Positions 41,810 to 50,340 of a stretch of DNA of 64,000 nucleotides are shown here, one piece after another; positions within the stretch are counted from its first letter, which is position 1, and every line of letters begins with the position of its first letter. A model generated the notes under the pieces. The model worked only from the letters and a program-made list of their open reading frames with translations, was not told the DNA's origin and ran no database searches. The DNA is from Streptomyces acidiscabies (GTDB taxonomy: Bacteria > Actinomycetota > Actinomycetes > Streptomycetales > Streptomycetaceae): NCBI RefSeq assembly GCF_020010905.1, contig NZ_JAGJBY010000001.1, forward strand, positions 5,476,001 to 5,540,000, in the 5' to 3' direction. The translations under genes and the position numbers were made by a program.

Positions 41810-42577
41810 ATGACGATCAACTTCTCTTTCGACAACAAGGCTGCCCTCGTCACCGGCGCCGGTTCGGGCCTCGGGCTGGCCGCCGCCAAGGCGTTCGCAG
41901 AGGCGGGCGCCGCGGTCGCGCTCGCCGACCGGGACCTGGACGCCGTCCAGGCTGCGGCCGAGCAGCTGACGGCGGCCGGGCACCGGGCGATCGCCCTGCG
42001 CTGCGACGTGGCCGACGAATCCGACGTGGCCCGGGCCGTCGACGAGACGGTGAAGGTGTTCGGCAGTCTGGACGTGGCCTACAACAACGCCGGCATCCAG
42101 GCCCCGGTCAGCGAGACGGCGGATGCCGACGGCGACGACTTCGACCGCGTGATCGCGGTCAACCTCCGCGGTGTCTGGAACTGCATGAAGCACGAGCTGC
42201 GCCAGATGCGCGAGCAGGGCGACGGAGCGATCGTCAACTGCTCCTCCACGGGCGGCGTCGTCGGTACCGGGGGACTGGGCGCCTACACCGCTTCCAAGCA
42301 CGCGGTGATCGGCCTGACCCGCAGTGCCGCGCTGGAGTACGCCACCCGCGGTATCCGCGTCAACGCGATCTGCCCGGGCGTCACCGAGACCCCCATGGTC
42401 GCCAACGCGATCGCCGAGGCGCCTGAACACATGGCGGCCATCATCGACGAGATCCCCATGAAGCGCTCCGGGAGTGTCGAGGAGATCGCCTCCGCCGTGC
42501 TGTGGCTGTCCAGCCCGGGAGCCGCCTTCACCACAGGCCAGGCACTCGTCGTCGACGGCGGCTTCACCGTCAAGTAA
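41810..42577 (+). CDS. SDR family oxidoreductase with glucose-dehydrogenase-like motifs
   Basis: 255 residues from ATG 41810. All classical SDR motifs are intact: ALVTGAGSGLGLAAAKAF, ADRDLD for cofactor choice, NNAGIQAPVSE, catalytic Ser in VNCSSTGGVVG, Tyr and Lys in AYTASKHAVIG, and a C-terminal GQALVVDGGF. The Asp after the second strand (LADRD) favours NAD. Ribosome site is weak (AAGGA close to ATG). Pairing with an upstream XRE/MmyB regulator is a common arrangement in actinomycetes, so its expression may have become constitutive or lost with the broken regulator. Confidence 0.92.
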   Translation: MTINFSFDNKAALVTGAGSGLGLAAAKAFAEAGAAVALADRDLDAVQAAAEQLTAAGHRAIALRCDVADESDVARAVDETVKVFGSLDVAYNNAGIQAPVSETADADGDDFDRVIAVNLRGVWNCMKHELRQMREQGDGAIVNCSSTGGVVGTGGLGAYTASKHAVIGLTRSAALEYATRGIRVNAICPGVTETPMVANAIAEAPEHMAAIIDEIPMKRSGSVEEIASAVLWLSSPGAAFTTGQALVVDGGFTVK

Positions 42578-42799
42578 TCACCAGCGGCGCGGTACGGCCG
42601 GGACACCGGACTCCCCTCGTGCGGCAGCCGTCCGGCGGGGACCCAGCACTTCCGGGTGCCTGACGAGGGGTCCCCAGCGTCCTGCTCTCGGCGCATTTCT
42701 TGAGGTAGCGGTCCCGCTGCGCTGCGGACCGAATGCCATGCGAGCCGATCCGCGAGCTGTTCGGCGCCGGCCTGGCGCAGGGCGGCCGGGGTCTCTTGA

Positions 42800-43310
42800 A
42801 CACCGCCGTCAGCGTGTGATCGGCGTGCATCTCCACGGCCGTACGGGCGCTCCCGGCCGCCGTACGGCTTCCCGTCGAGCAGGCAGTCGGCGAAGACATA
42901 CCCGGGCGCGGGGTGGTGACCGTGGCGGCGACGGAGCACAGCGTGTCGGGCGCGTTGTACGCGGCGACGACCGGCCCGGTGGTGTTGAAGACGGCGCCGG
43001 AGGGCTTGCCCTGGTTCAGCGCGACGCCGAGCGGCTCACCCCGGTGGACTGCGCGGCGGCAGAGCGGGGAGGTTGTCGGCGTTGCCGTCGTCCGGGATCG
43101 CGAACGCCTGGAGGGAGGCGCCGGAGACCGTGTCGTACGACGCGGGGATCTGGACCGGCGTCGTACCGACCAGCCGTGCGCGATCTGCGCCTCCATCTGC
43201 GCGGTGCCGCCGGCTTCCTGGAGGGCGAGGGGGCTGTAGCAGACGAGCTGGTCGATGACGGCGACGGAGGTGTCGACGGGGAGGGTGCCGCATCGACTCG
43301 CTGTCACGGC
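42800..43310 (-). pseudogene. Unrecognised coding remnant spread over three frames
   Basis: Three minus-strand frames carry successive protein-like blocks: VIDQLVCYSPLALQEAGGTA, then LVGTTPVQIPASYDTVSGAS and QAFAIPDDGNADNLPALP, then GVALNQGKPSGAVFNTTGPV with AAYNAPDTLCSVAATV, then GYVFADCLLDGKPYGGRERP. The order and composition suggest one gene with at least three frame changes. I do not recognise the family; a secreted or surface protein is possible from the composition. Nothing else is seen between 42578 and 43346. Confidence 0.45.
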
Positions 43311-43346
43311 AGCGGCGTCGGGCCGTGTCCGTCCCGGCTGTGCCGG

Positions 43347-43985
43347 TCAGCCGAGTCCGCCCAGCCGCCGTTTCCGGAGCGTGTACCGCTCGACCGCTTC
43401 CCAGAGGTCCTTCCTGGTCATGTCCGGCCACGGCGTCTCGGTGAAGACCATCTCGGCGAACGGCATCTGCCACAGGAAGAAGTTCGACGTGCGGGTCTCG
43501 CCGCCGGGCCGCAGGTAGAGGTCCACGTCGGGAAGGGCGAGCTCGTTGAGGTAGCCGGCGAACAGCTTCTCGTCCACGGGGGTGTCGGCCAGGACTCCGT
43601 TGCGGGCGTCCTCGGCCACTCGGTTGACGGCGCGCAGGATCTCGTCCCGTCCGCCGTAGTTGAGGCACAGGACGAGGGTCAGCGCGTCACGGTCCCTGGT
43701 GATGTTCTCGGCGGATTCGATCTCGCGCAGGAGGAAATCGGGGAGGCCCTCCTGCGCACCCAGCCACCGCACCCGGACCCCCAGATCCCGCATCTCCTCC
43801 TTGTTCTCCTTCAGGTATGCCGCGTAGACGCCCATGAGGTCGCCGACGACCTCCTGAAGCGCCCGCGCCCCCTGCCGGTGTCCGCTGCCACGTGGCAGCC
43901 CCCGGCGCTTGGCCCATCGGCCGTTGCCGTCCGGAGTCAGCGCCACATGACGCGGCAGGAACTCTTTCGGTATGTGCGGCACCAT
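43347..43985 (-). CDS. Cis-prenyltransferase (polyprenyl diphosphate synthase) with internal deletion
   Basis: 212 residues versus about 240-250 for the family. ATG 43985 follows GAAGG. The catalytic Asp19 is in LTPDGNGRWAKRRGLPRGSG and the C-terminal signature DVDLYLRPGGETRTSNFFLW (Arg-rich diphosphate site) and PFAEMVFTETPWPDM is intact. Between ALQEVVGD and LMGVYAAYLKENKEEMRDLG the usual stretch containing YAFSTENW is absent, about 27 residues, without loss of frame. That stretch lines the substrate tunnel, so activity is doubtful. Such enzymes build C15-C55 isoprenoid diphosphates; Streptomyces often has several, including specialised-metabolite versions. Intact essential copies presumably lie elsewhere. 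Confidence 0.8.
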   Translation of the reverse strand: MVPHIPKEFLPRHVALTPDGNGRWAKRRGLPRGSGHRQGARALQEVVGDLMGVYAAYLKENKEEMRDLGVRVRWLGAQEGLPDFLLREIESAENITRDRDALTLVLCLNYGGRDEILRAVNRVAEDARNGVLADTPVDEKLFAGYLNELALPDVDLYLRPGGETRTSNFFLWQMPFAEMVFTETPWPDMTRKDLWEAVERYTLRKRRLGGLG

Positions 43986-44527
43986 TCCTGCCTTCTCCCT
44001 CGGGCTGCCGAGCAGTATCACCTGCGTGGAAACGGAGGGCCTCGGCGGGGTTTCCCGGACGCGTGCACATTCGGCGGCAGTACACCGAGGTCCGCCGGCC
44101 GACACTCGGCGCCGCTCTGTTTGCCGCGGTTCCCGCCGCCTGGGCCTACGCCGGTGGGCCGACTCCGCTTCAGGTCACCGATGCCGCCCATGGCGGTGGA
44201 TCTGATCCACGTCCGCTTCCAGTACGTCGTACAGGCCGGCGTCGTCCCCCAGTGCCCCCAGCCCGAGAGCCACGATGATCTGCCGGTGGTGCGGCATCAT
44301 GACCGGCTCTCCCTTCGCCACCAGAATCGCCCGCACCGACCGGCCCGCCACCGGCCTCCGCCTCCGTGCCGCCACGCTCACCCAACAGGCAGGCCACGTC
44401 CCCGGCCCCTGGGCGAGCGCCTGCGCGACCTCGCCGACGCCCACCACCGCACCCGTATCAGCCAGGGCGGCAGCCGTGGCTCGCTGCCCCGGTCGGTGAG
44501 CGTCGGCCGCCGGCCTTGGGCGGGCGG
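43986..44527. other. Gap without a supportable gene
   Basis: Reading frames such as RRPTLGAALFAAVPAAWAYA (plus) and HHRQIIVALGLGALGDDAGL (minus) look mildly protein-like but have no start, ribosome site or recognised family. Probably degraded coding DNA. Confidence 0.35.
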
Positions 44528-45151
44528 TTACTCCGTCAGCGCGCCCATGGCCCGATCGAGCAGGACAGCGAGGGAGACGGTGCCCTCGCAGGCCACCCAC
44601 CCTCTCGCGGCTGCGTCCAGGCAGCCGAGGGCGGCTGCGACCAGCGCGGTCGGCCTGGGATCCTCCGGCCGGCCAGGACTGGCTTCCAGTCGCCTGGCGA
44701 TCTCCGGCACCAGTTGTTCCTGCCACTGCAACTGCTTCTCGAAGTGCCGGGCGCGCAGTGACGGCGTCCCTTGAAGCATGCGCAGAAAGCTCAGCGTCTG
44801 CTCGGGTGCTTCCTCGTTCACCCGCACCAGGACGTCGAAGGCCCGGCGTAGCGCCACCCAGGGCCGCTCCTCGTCGGGGCGGGCGGCGAGGGCTTCCGCG
44901 ACGTGCTGGCCATCGCCCTCCAGGCCGCTCAGCACGATGTCTTCCTTGGTCCCGAAGTACCGGAACAGGCTGGCGCGCGACAGACCCGCTTCGGCGGCGA
45001 TCTGGTCGGCGGTCGTCCGGTCGAAGCCCTGGGAGGTGAAGAGCCGGAGCGCCACTTCGGTGACTTCCGCCCGGACTGTCGCCCGCATGCGTTCACGCAG
45101 ACCGGGCGGCTTCGGCGGGGTGTGGTCGGCGGTGCTGGCGGAGTCGGTCAT
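44528..45151 (-). CDS. TetR-family transcriptional regulator of the OYE gene
   Basis: 207 residues from ATG 45151. Helix-turn-helix EVTEVALRLFTSQGFDRTTA then DQIAAEAGLSRASLFRYFGT, and an all-helical ligand domain. It diverges from the old yellow enzyme gene at 45376; the 224 bp between hold two near-identical CTTGAGAC-type palindromes. Regulators of OYE genes typically respond to electrophilic substrates of the enzyme. The family and the pairing are clear; ligand unknown. Confidence 0.9.
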   Translation of the reverse strand: MTDSASTADHTPPKPPGLRERMRATVRAEVTEVALRLFTSQGFDRTTADQIAAEAGLSRASLFRYFGTKEDIVLSGLEGDGQHVAEALAARPDEERPWVALRRAFDVLVRVNEEAPEQTLSFLRMLQGTPSLRARHFEKQLQWQEQLVPEIARRLEASPGRPEDPRPTALVAAALGCLDAAARGWVACEGTVSLAVLLDRAMGALTE

Positions 45152-45178
45152 ACGAGGAACACTACAGCCGCGACTCAA

Positions 45179-45262
45179 CTTGAGACCCAGTCTCGACCGA
45201 GGGCCGCATCTCGCCACTTCGCTGAAATCGGACAGCGAATCATCTTGAGACTCAGTCTCAAG
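45179..45262. promoter_or_regulatory. Two palindromic operators in TetR/OYE divergent promoter
   Basis: 45244-45262 is a perfect 9+1+9 palindrome, CTTGAGACT/AGTCTCAAG around C. 45179-45196 reads CTTGAGACCCAGTCTCGA, the same site with a few mismatches. Both lie between the TetR gene and the divergent alkene reductase gene. Confidence 0.8.
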
Positions 45263-45375
45263 CGGGTGTAGAGTCTACGACGGAGGCTCCGCGGCGAACG
45301 GAGTGCTGCGAACCGGCACACCGCCAGGCTGCCGCCTGCCTCGTCAACCCGACCCACTCTCTGAAGGAACCTGCC

Positions 45376-46464
45376 ATGACCACCGCGTTCGACCCGATCG
45401 ACCTGAGCGGCAAGACACTCGCCAACCGCATCGCGATGGCGCCGATGACCCGCAGCCGCGCCGACGCTCCCGCTGCCACGGCGACGGAGCTGATGGCCAC
45501 CTACTACGCCCAGCGTGCGAGCGCCGGCCTGATCGTCACCGAGGGCATACAGTCGTCGGCCGTCGGCCAGGGCTACACCAACACTCCCGGCCTGCACTCC
45601 GCCCAGCAGGTCGACGCCTGGCGGAAGGTGACCGACGCCGTCCACGCCCAGGGCGGCACGATCTTCGCGCAGCTGATGCACACCGGCCGGATCGGCCACC
45701 CCAGCCTGCTGCCCGACGGACTCGTCCCCGTCGCCCCCTCTCCCGTCGCGGCGGCGGGCCAGGTGTTCACCTACGAGGGCCCCCAGGACTACGTCACGCC
45801 GGAGGAACTGGACCAGGACGCCATCGGCCGGACGATCGCCGACTACGCCGACGCCGCACGCAACGCGATCGCCGCCGGTTTCGACGGCGTGGAGATCCAC
45901 GGCGCGAACGGCTACCTGATCCACCAGTTCCTCGCCCCCAACACCAACCTGCGCACCGACTGCTGGGGAGGCGGGTCGGCGGACCGGGTCCGCTTCGGCA
46001 TCGCGGTCGCCACGGCCGTCGCGGAGGCGATCGGCGGCCACCGGACCGGCTTCCGCATCTCTCCCGGCAACCCCTACAACGACATCGCCGAGAGCGACCC
46101 GGCGGACGTGCTGGAGACCTACACCACCCTGACCGCCGCGCTCGCCCGGCTGGACCTCGCCTACCTGCACCTGCTGGAGGGCCCGGACCGCGACCTGACC
46201 ACCCGGCTGCGCAAGGACTGGCCGACGGCGTTCGTCCTCAACCCCTTCACCCACCCCGACACCACCGGCCCCGACGCCCTCGCCCTCATCGAGGACGGCA
46301 CCGCGGACATCATCACCTTCGGCGCGCTGTTCCTGGCCAACCCCGACCTGCCCGCCCGCCTCGCGGCCGGCGGCCCCTACAACACCCCCGACGCGGCCAC
46401 CTTCTACGGCGGCGACCACCGCGGCTACACCGACTACCCGGCGCTGCCCGCCGACAGCGCGTGA
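45376..46464 (+). CDS. Old yellow enzyme family alkene reductase
   Basis: 362 residues, ATG 45376 after AAGGAA. FMN-dependent TIM-barrel reductase of activated alkenes and nitro compounds: NRIAMAPMTRSRADAP near the N-terminus, FAQLMHTGRIGHPS, then FDGVEIHGANGYLIHQFLAP and NTNLRTDCWGGG, which carry flavin- and substrate-binding residues. It uses NADPH to reduce alpha,beta-unsaturated carbonyls. Length and motif order are normal. Regulated by the divergent TetR gene through the paired palindromes. Physiological role is probably electrophile detoxification. Confidence 0.92.
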   Translation: MTTAFDPIDLSGKTLANRIAMAPMTRSRADAPAATATELMATYYAQRASAGLIVTEGIQSSAVGQGYTNTPGLHSAQQVDAWRKVTDAVHAQGGTIFAQLMHTGRIGHPSLLPDGLVPVAPSPVAAAGQVFTYEGPQDYVTPEELDQDAIGRTIADYADAARNAIAAGFDGVEIHGANGYLIHQFLAPNTNLRTDCWGGGSADRVRFGIAVATAVAEAIGGHRTGFRISPGNPYNDIAESDPADVLETYTTLTAALARLDLAYLHLLEGPDRDLTTRLRKDWPTAFVLNPFTHPDTTGPDALALIEDGTADIITFGALFLANPDLPARLAAGGPYNTPDAATFYGGDHRGYTDYPALPADSA

Positions 46465-46556
46465 CCTGAAAAGACGCCACCACACAGTGAGCCGGCGATC
46501 AGGACCGTCCTGCGGCACACCGCCACGGAGCACCTCTACCTCCAGGCGCTCGACAG

Positions 46557-46748
46557 TTACACCTCGTTCACCGAGTTCAGGTGCGGGGGAGGTCCTCTTC
46601 GGTCCAGGCGGCCATGGCGTCGAAGCTCGGTGAAGCGTTTCGGGCCGGTCAGCAGTTCCCGCACGATCAGCGTCGCCCAGGTCCCGTCCAGCACGGTCAG
46701 GAACCGGGCGATCGGACACTCCGGCAGAGGGTGATCCGGATCACTCAC
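46557..46748 (-). pseudogene. HxlR-family regulator, N-terminal fragment
   Basis: From GTG 46748 the frame encodes LPECPIARFLTVLDGTWATL then IVRELLTGPKRFTELRR, the helix-turn-helix start of an HxlR regulator including the family Cys, and then loses the pattern. About half the protein is absent. It diverges from a damaged SnoaL-like gene, its probable former target. Confidence 0.7.
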
Positions 46749-46769
46749 ACCACAACCCCGCCACCGACG

Positions 46770-47074
46770 CGGCCTCGGGCATCGACGGCATGCGGGCGTC
46801 GATCGCCGCGGTCCGTGACGGATTCACCGACACGCAGCACCGGATTCTGTTCCAGCAGGAGCTTCCCGGCGGCTGGGTGGCCCTCCACTGGCGGATGACG
46901 GCGGTCCACACCGGAGACGCCTTCGGGTTCGCCGCCGGCGGCAACCCGGTCGACATCGACGGCAAGATCAGCGAGATCTACCACGTCGAAGAACTGCTCA
47001 AGTTGACCCAGCAGATCAGCGCTCCCGCTCCACAGGAGACAAGCCGTGTCCGCCACCCCGACCGAGTTCGCTGA
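46770..47074 (+). pseudogene. SnoaL-like protein, C-terminal fragment
   Basis: GIDGMRASIAAVRDGFTDTQ, HRILFQQELPGGWVALHWRM then HTGDAFGFAAGGNPVDIDGK and SEIYHVEELLKLTQQIS form the latter part of a SnoaL/ester-cyclase-like domain. The N-terminus is absent and a few residues seem missing after VDIDG. It runs into a second SnoaL start at 47046. Confidence 0.6.
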
Positions 47075-47160
47075 GACAGTCATCGCGCACTGGAACGCCA
47101 ATCGCGTCGAGGAAGCCCTGGCCCTGCTCTCCGACGATGTGCTCTACGACAATGCTCAGA
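47046..47160 (+). pseudogene. SnoaL-like protein, N-terminal fragment
   Basis: GTG 47046, with GGAGA upstream, starts SATPTEFAETVIAHWNANRV then EEALALLSDDVLYDN, an ordinary N-terminus of a SnoaL-like protein. At about 47155 the sequence changes into the 3' end of the convergent kinase gene, so the remainder is lost at a recombination junction. Confidence 0.6.
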
Positions 47161-49108
47161 GTGCCGGAATCGGGAGGACGGGAAGAAGTTGCGCCGCAGG
47201 CGAGGTTGCCGTGCCTCCGCTCGTCGCCGTGTCCCCGTCCGACGGGCTGGAGGCGTTGTCCTGGGTGACCAGGACAACGGTGCTGCCGGCGGTCACCTCG
47301 CTTCCGGCGGCGGGGGTGCTCGATGCCACCACCGCGTCGGACGCCTGGGAGTACCCGGTGGCGACGCTGACCTGGAGGCCGAGCGAGCCCAGTTCTTCCT
47401 GGACCTCCGCAAGGGTCTTGCCGACGATGTCGGAGGGGATCCGGACGGTCCGCACCGCCTTGGCGATCTTGACGTCGACGGCCGTACCGGGTTTGACCTC
47501 CTCGCCGGAGGCGATGCCCTGTTCGACCACTGTTCCGGCCTGTGAACCGCTCTCCACCTCGGTCGTGCTGCCCAGCTTGAGGCTCTGCGCGGCCAGCAGC
47601 TCGCGGGCCCGGCTCACGGTGGCACCGGAGAGGTCCGGGACGGTGGACTTCTGCGCCTCCTCGGCCACGGTGAGGGCGATCTTGGTGCCCTTCTCGGCCT
47701 GCGCCCCGCCGTCGGGGTTCTGCCTGAGGACGGTTCCGGGGTCCTCCTCGGACTCGACGCGCCGCAGCTTCACCTTGAAGCCCTTGTCCTCCATGATGCG
47801 GGACGCGTCGTCCTCGTTCTTGTCCGTGACGTCCGGCACCTCGACCTTGGGCGCACCGGTGGAGACGGTGACCGAGACGGCCTCCCCCTTGGCGATCTCG
47901 CCGTCCACGGGGCTCTGTTCGCACACGTGCCCCTTCGGCTGGTCCGTGCAGGGCTCCTGCTTCGCGACGGTGACCGTGAGGTCGACGTTGCCCGCGGTGC
48001 TCCGGGCGTCCTCCAGGGTCTGGCCGACGAGGTCGGGGACGTCGACCTTGCCGTCGCCGGGCGTACTTCGCCCGAACAGGAACCAGCCCACTGCCAGCGC
48101 CAGGACGACGACCACCAGGCTTGCCGAGGCCAGCGCGACGTTTCCTCGCCGCCGGCCCTTTTCCCTGCTGTCCGCGTCGTCGTACGGCACGTCCTGCTCC
48201 GCCGTCGGAGGTTCGGCGCCCGATATGGGCAGCCTTGTGTCGAGGTACGCCTCGATGTCGCCGAGCATGTGGTCGGCGGACCGGTGGCGACGGTCCGGGT
48301 CCTTCTCCAGGGCGCGCAGGACGATGGCGTCCACCTGAGGGCCGACCTCGGGGTTGAACAGGCTCGGCGGCCGGGGTGCCTCCTGGATGTGCTGGTACAT
48401 CACCGACATCGGGGTGTCCCCCGTGAACGGCGTGCGGAAGGTGAGGAGTTCGTACAGCAGGCAGCCGGTGGAGTAGAGATCGGACCGTGCGTCGATGTCC
48501 TGGCCCATCGCCTGCTCCGGCGAGAGGTACTGGGCGGTGCCGATGACGACGGACGTCTGCGTCATGCCGGTGTCCCGCGCGTCCCGGGCGATCCCGAAGT
48601 CCATGACCTTGACCTCGCCGGCCCAGGTCAGCATGACGTTCGCCGGTTTGATGTCGCGGTGCACGATGCCGTGCTGGTGGGAGTGGGCAAGGGCGCGCAG
48701 GATCCCGGCGATCACCTCCAGGGCGCGTTCGACGGTCAGGGGCGGTCCGGAGTGCAGGGCGTCGCGCAGGGTCGTCCCGTCGACGAACTCCATGACGAGA
48801 TAGGGGAGTTGTCCTCCGTACGTCAGGTCTTCGCCGGTGTCGTAGACCGCCGCGATCGCGGGGTGGTTGAGTGACGCGGTGGACGGCGCCTCGCGCCGGA
48901 ACCGCTCCTGGAGGGCCGGTTCGTGGGCGAGGTCGCCGCGCAGGGTCTTCACCGCCACTCCTCGGTCGAGCCGGAGGTCGTGGGCGAGGTGCACCTCGGC
49001 CATGCCGCCGGAGCCGAGCATGCGGCGCAGCTCGTACCGGCCGCCGAGGAGGGCCGAAGGGGAACCCTGATGGGCAAGGGTCAGGTCGTCTGGTCCGCCG
49101 AAGTTCAC
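47156..49108 (-). CDS. PASTA-domain serine/threonine protein kinase (PknB type)
   Basis: 650 residues from GTG 49108, GGAGAAG 5 nt upstream. Kinase domain residues about 26-290: LGSGGMAEVHLAHD (nucleotide loop), Lys54 in VAVKTLRGD, HRDIKPANVML with Asp152, DFGIARD and LSPEQAMG. A single transmembrane helix follows near residues 322-344 (SLVVVVLALAVGWFLFG), then four extracellular PASTA repeats (for example VPDLVGQTLEDARSTAGN). Such kinases sense muropeptides or lipid II and regulate cell-wall growth. In a conserved context this gene lies near division genes; here it is isolated among accessory genes with a damaged SnoaL fragment at its 3' end, so it is probably an extra copy. Its C-terminus appears complete. 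Confidence 0.95.
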   Translation of the reverse strand: MNFGGPDDLTLAHQGSPSALLGGRYELRRMLGSGGMAEVHLAHDLRLDRGVAVKTLRGDLAHEPALQERFRREAPSTASLNHPAIAAVYDTGEDLTYGGQLPYLVMEFVDGTTLRDALHSGPPLTVERALEVIAGILRALAHSHQHGIVHRDIKPANVMLTWAGEVKVMDFGIARDARDTGMTQTSVVIGTAQYLSPEQAMGQDIDARSDLYSTGCLLYELLTFRTPFTGDTPMSVMYQHIQEAPRPPSLFNPEVGPQVDAIVLRALEKDPDRRHRSADHMLGDIEAYLDTRLPISGAEPPTAEQDVPYDDADSREKGRRRGNVALASASLVVVVLALAVGWFLFGRSTPGDGKVDVPDLVGQTLEDARSTAGNVDLTVTVAKQEPCTDQPKGHVCEQSPVDGEIAKGEAVSVTVSTGAPKVEVPDVTDKNEDDASRIMEDKGFKVKLRRVESEEDPGTVLRQNPDGGAQAEKGTKIALTVAEEAQKSTVPDLSGATVSRARELLAAQSLKLGSTTEVESGSQAGTVVEQGIASGEEVKPGTAVDVKIAKAVRTVRIPSDIVGKTLAEVQEELGSLGLQVSVATGYSQASDAVVASSTPAAGSEVTAGSTVVLVTQDNASSPSDGDTATSGGTATSPAAQLLPVLPIPAL

Positions 49109-49190
49109 TGCGCTTCTCCACAGAGGTCGAATGGCTGGACCGGGGCATGACACGGCAGCGCGTCATCCACGAGGCCAGGAGCACAGAAAG

Positions 49191-49216
49191 ATAATTGCAC
49201 GCTGGCGAGCAATTAT
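49191..49216. promoter_or_regulatory. Inverted repeat upstream of the kinase
   Basis: ATAATTGC and GCAATTAT are perfect 8-bp arms around a 10-bp spacer, 83 bp upstream of the kinase start. A/T-rich arms in this GC-rich DNA make a chance match unlikely; the TetR gene at 49332 is the nearest candidate binder. Confidence 0.6.
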
Positions 49217-49331
49217 GTGATCCGGAGGGGGGTGAGCCGTGAAAGGCCCGGCACGCGCGAGGGCAGCAGAGGGCGCCGCCCCGACGAGTGACGTCGGGAC
49301 GGTCGAGGTATTCGGGAGGGGAAGGGGCGGT

Positions 49332-49973
49332 TCAGTCGCCGGTCACGGCCGACGTGACGTCCTCCGCCACGGCGCGCGCCTGCGGCTCGGGTACTCCGGC
49401 CGCGATCAGCGTGACGACGGTCACCCGCGTACCGCCGTCGTCCTCCAGTGCCCCGGCGTTGACCGCCTCCAGCAGGGCGAGCGTCATCGCCTCAAGGCCG
49501 GCGCTCAGCACGGGGGCCGGCAGATGCGTGTGGAAGACGCCGTCGCGCTGTCCGCGCTCCAGGACGGCTGTCGTCGCCGCGCGGGCCGGTGCCAGTACTT
49601 CGGCCACCCCCTCCGCGCCGAGATCGCGCTTGGCCAGCGTGAGGAGCAGGCGGTAGCGGTCTCCCACGGGCCACATCGAGAACACGATGTGGGCCAGTGC
49701 CCGTTCGGCCGGCTCGGCTCCCGCGCGCTGTGCGCCGACCGCCACCGCGGCCCCGAGCGCCTCGGAGGCTTCGTCGGCGAGGGCTTCGAGCAGAGCCGAG
49801 CGTCCGGGGAAGTGGCCGAACAGCGTCCGCCGCACGACACCGGCGGCCTGCGCCAGCTCCTCCAGCGTGATGTCGGGGTTGACGGCCAGCTCCCGCCGGG
49901 CCGTGGCCAGGATCCGCGCCCGGTTCGCCCGCGAGTTGCGGCGGAGTGGTTCACGGGCGACCGGCTTGGACAT
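49332..49973 (-). CDS. TetR-family transcriptional regulator
   Basis: 213 residues from ATG 49973; a longer upstream extension lacks family sequence. Helix-turn-helix: ANRARILATARRELAVNPDI then LEELAQAAGVVRRTLFGHFP. The C-terminal domain is of the TetR_C type with many alanines and the stretch LEAVNAGALEDDGG. No obvious divergent partner: the kinase gene is downstream of it on the same strand and 367 bp of unassigned sequence lie upstream. Confidence 0.85.
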   Translation of the reverse strand: MSKPVAREPLRRNSRANRARILATARRELAVNPDITLEELAQAAGVVRRTLFGHFPGRSALLEALADEASEALGAAVAVGAQRAGAEPAERALAHIVFSMWPVGDRYRLLLTLAKRDLGAEGVAEVLAPARAATTAVLERGQRDGVFHTHLPAPVLSAGLEAMTLALLEAVNAGALEDDGGTRVTVVTLIAAGVPEPQARAVAEDVTSAVTGD

Positions 49974-50340
49974 GCGGACCTCGGTGAATCGGTACGGAGA
50001 GGAGCGGGCGACGGAACAGGGGTATCCGGATTCTCGCACGGTGCCTCAGGGCGCCGGCCTTGCGTGAGCGGCTTGCCGCGCCGGGCGGGGTCCTTCACCC
50101 AGGGGGGATCACCGGCACCGCACGCTTGGGCGAAGGCATTGCTGAGCAAGCTGGATTCTTGCCCGTCGGTGTGCAAATATCTCGATGGCCCCCCCACCCT
50201 GCTCCTCTCGGAGGTGCCGATCGCCTTGGCCGTGCCGCCGGGCCCGCTCAGCAGCACCGTGACTTCCGTGGTCCACCGGCTTCACGGCGCTGAACCGATC
50301 CCGCCCCCTCGCCGACAGCACCGAAGGAAGAGTCCCGCCC
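49974..50340. other. Intergenic region, no gene recognised
   Basis: Between the TetR gene and the DUF2993 gene I find no conserved reading frame. The region should include both promoters. A C-run (CCCCCCC near 50190) is the only visual feature. Confidence 0.4.

Noticed and set aside
44175..44726. Minus-strand frame of 183 codons before the TetR gene
   Set aside because: Overlaps the TetR gene in another frame and has no family pattern.
47016..49184. 722-codon frame overlapping the PASTA kinase on the same strand
   Set aside because: Arg/Gly/Pro-rich alternate frame of the kinase gene, no recognisable domain.
50185..50200. C-run as a phase-variable switch
   Set aside because: It lies in non-coding sequence and no frame depends on it.
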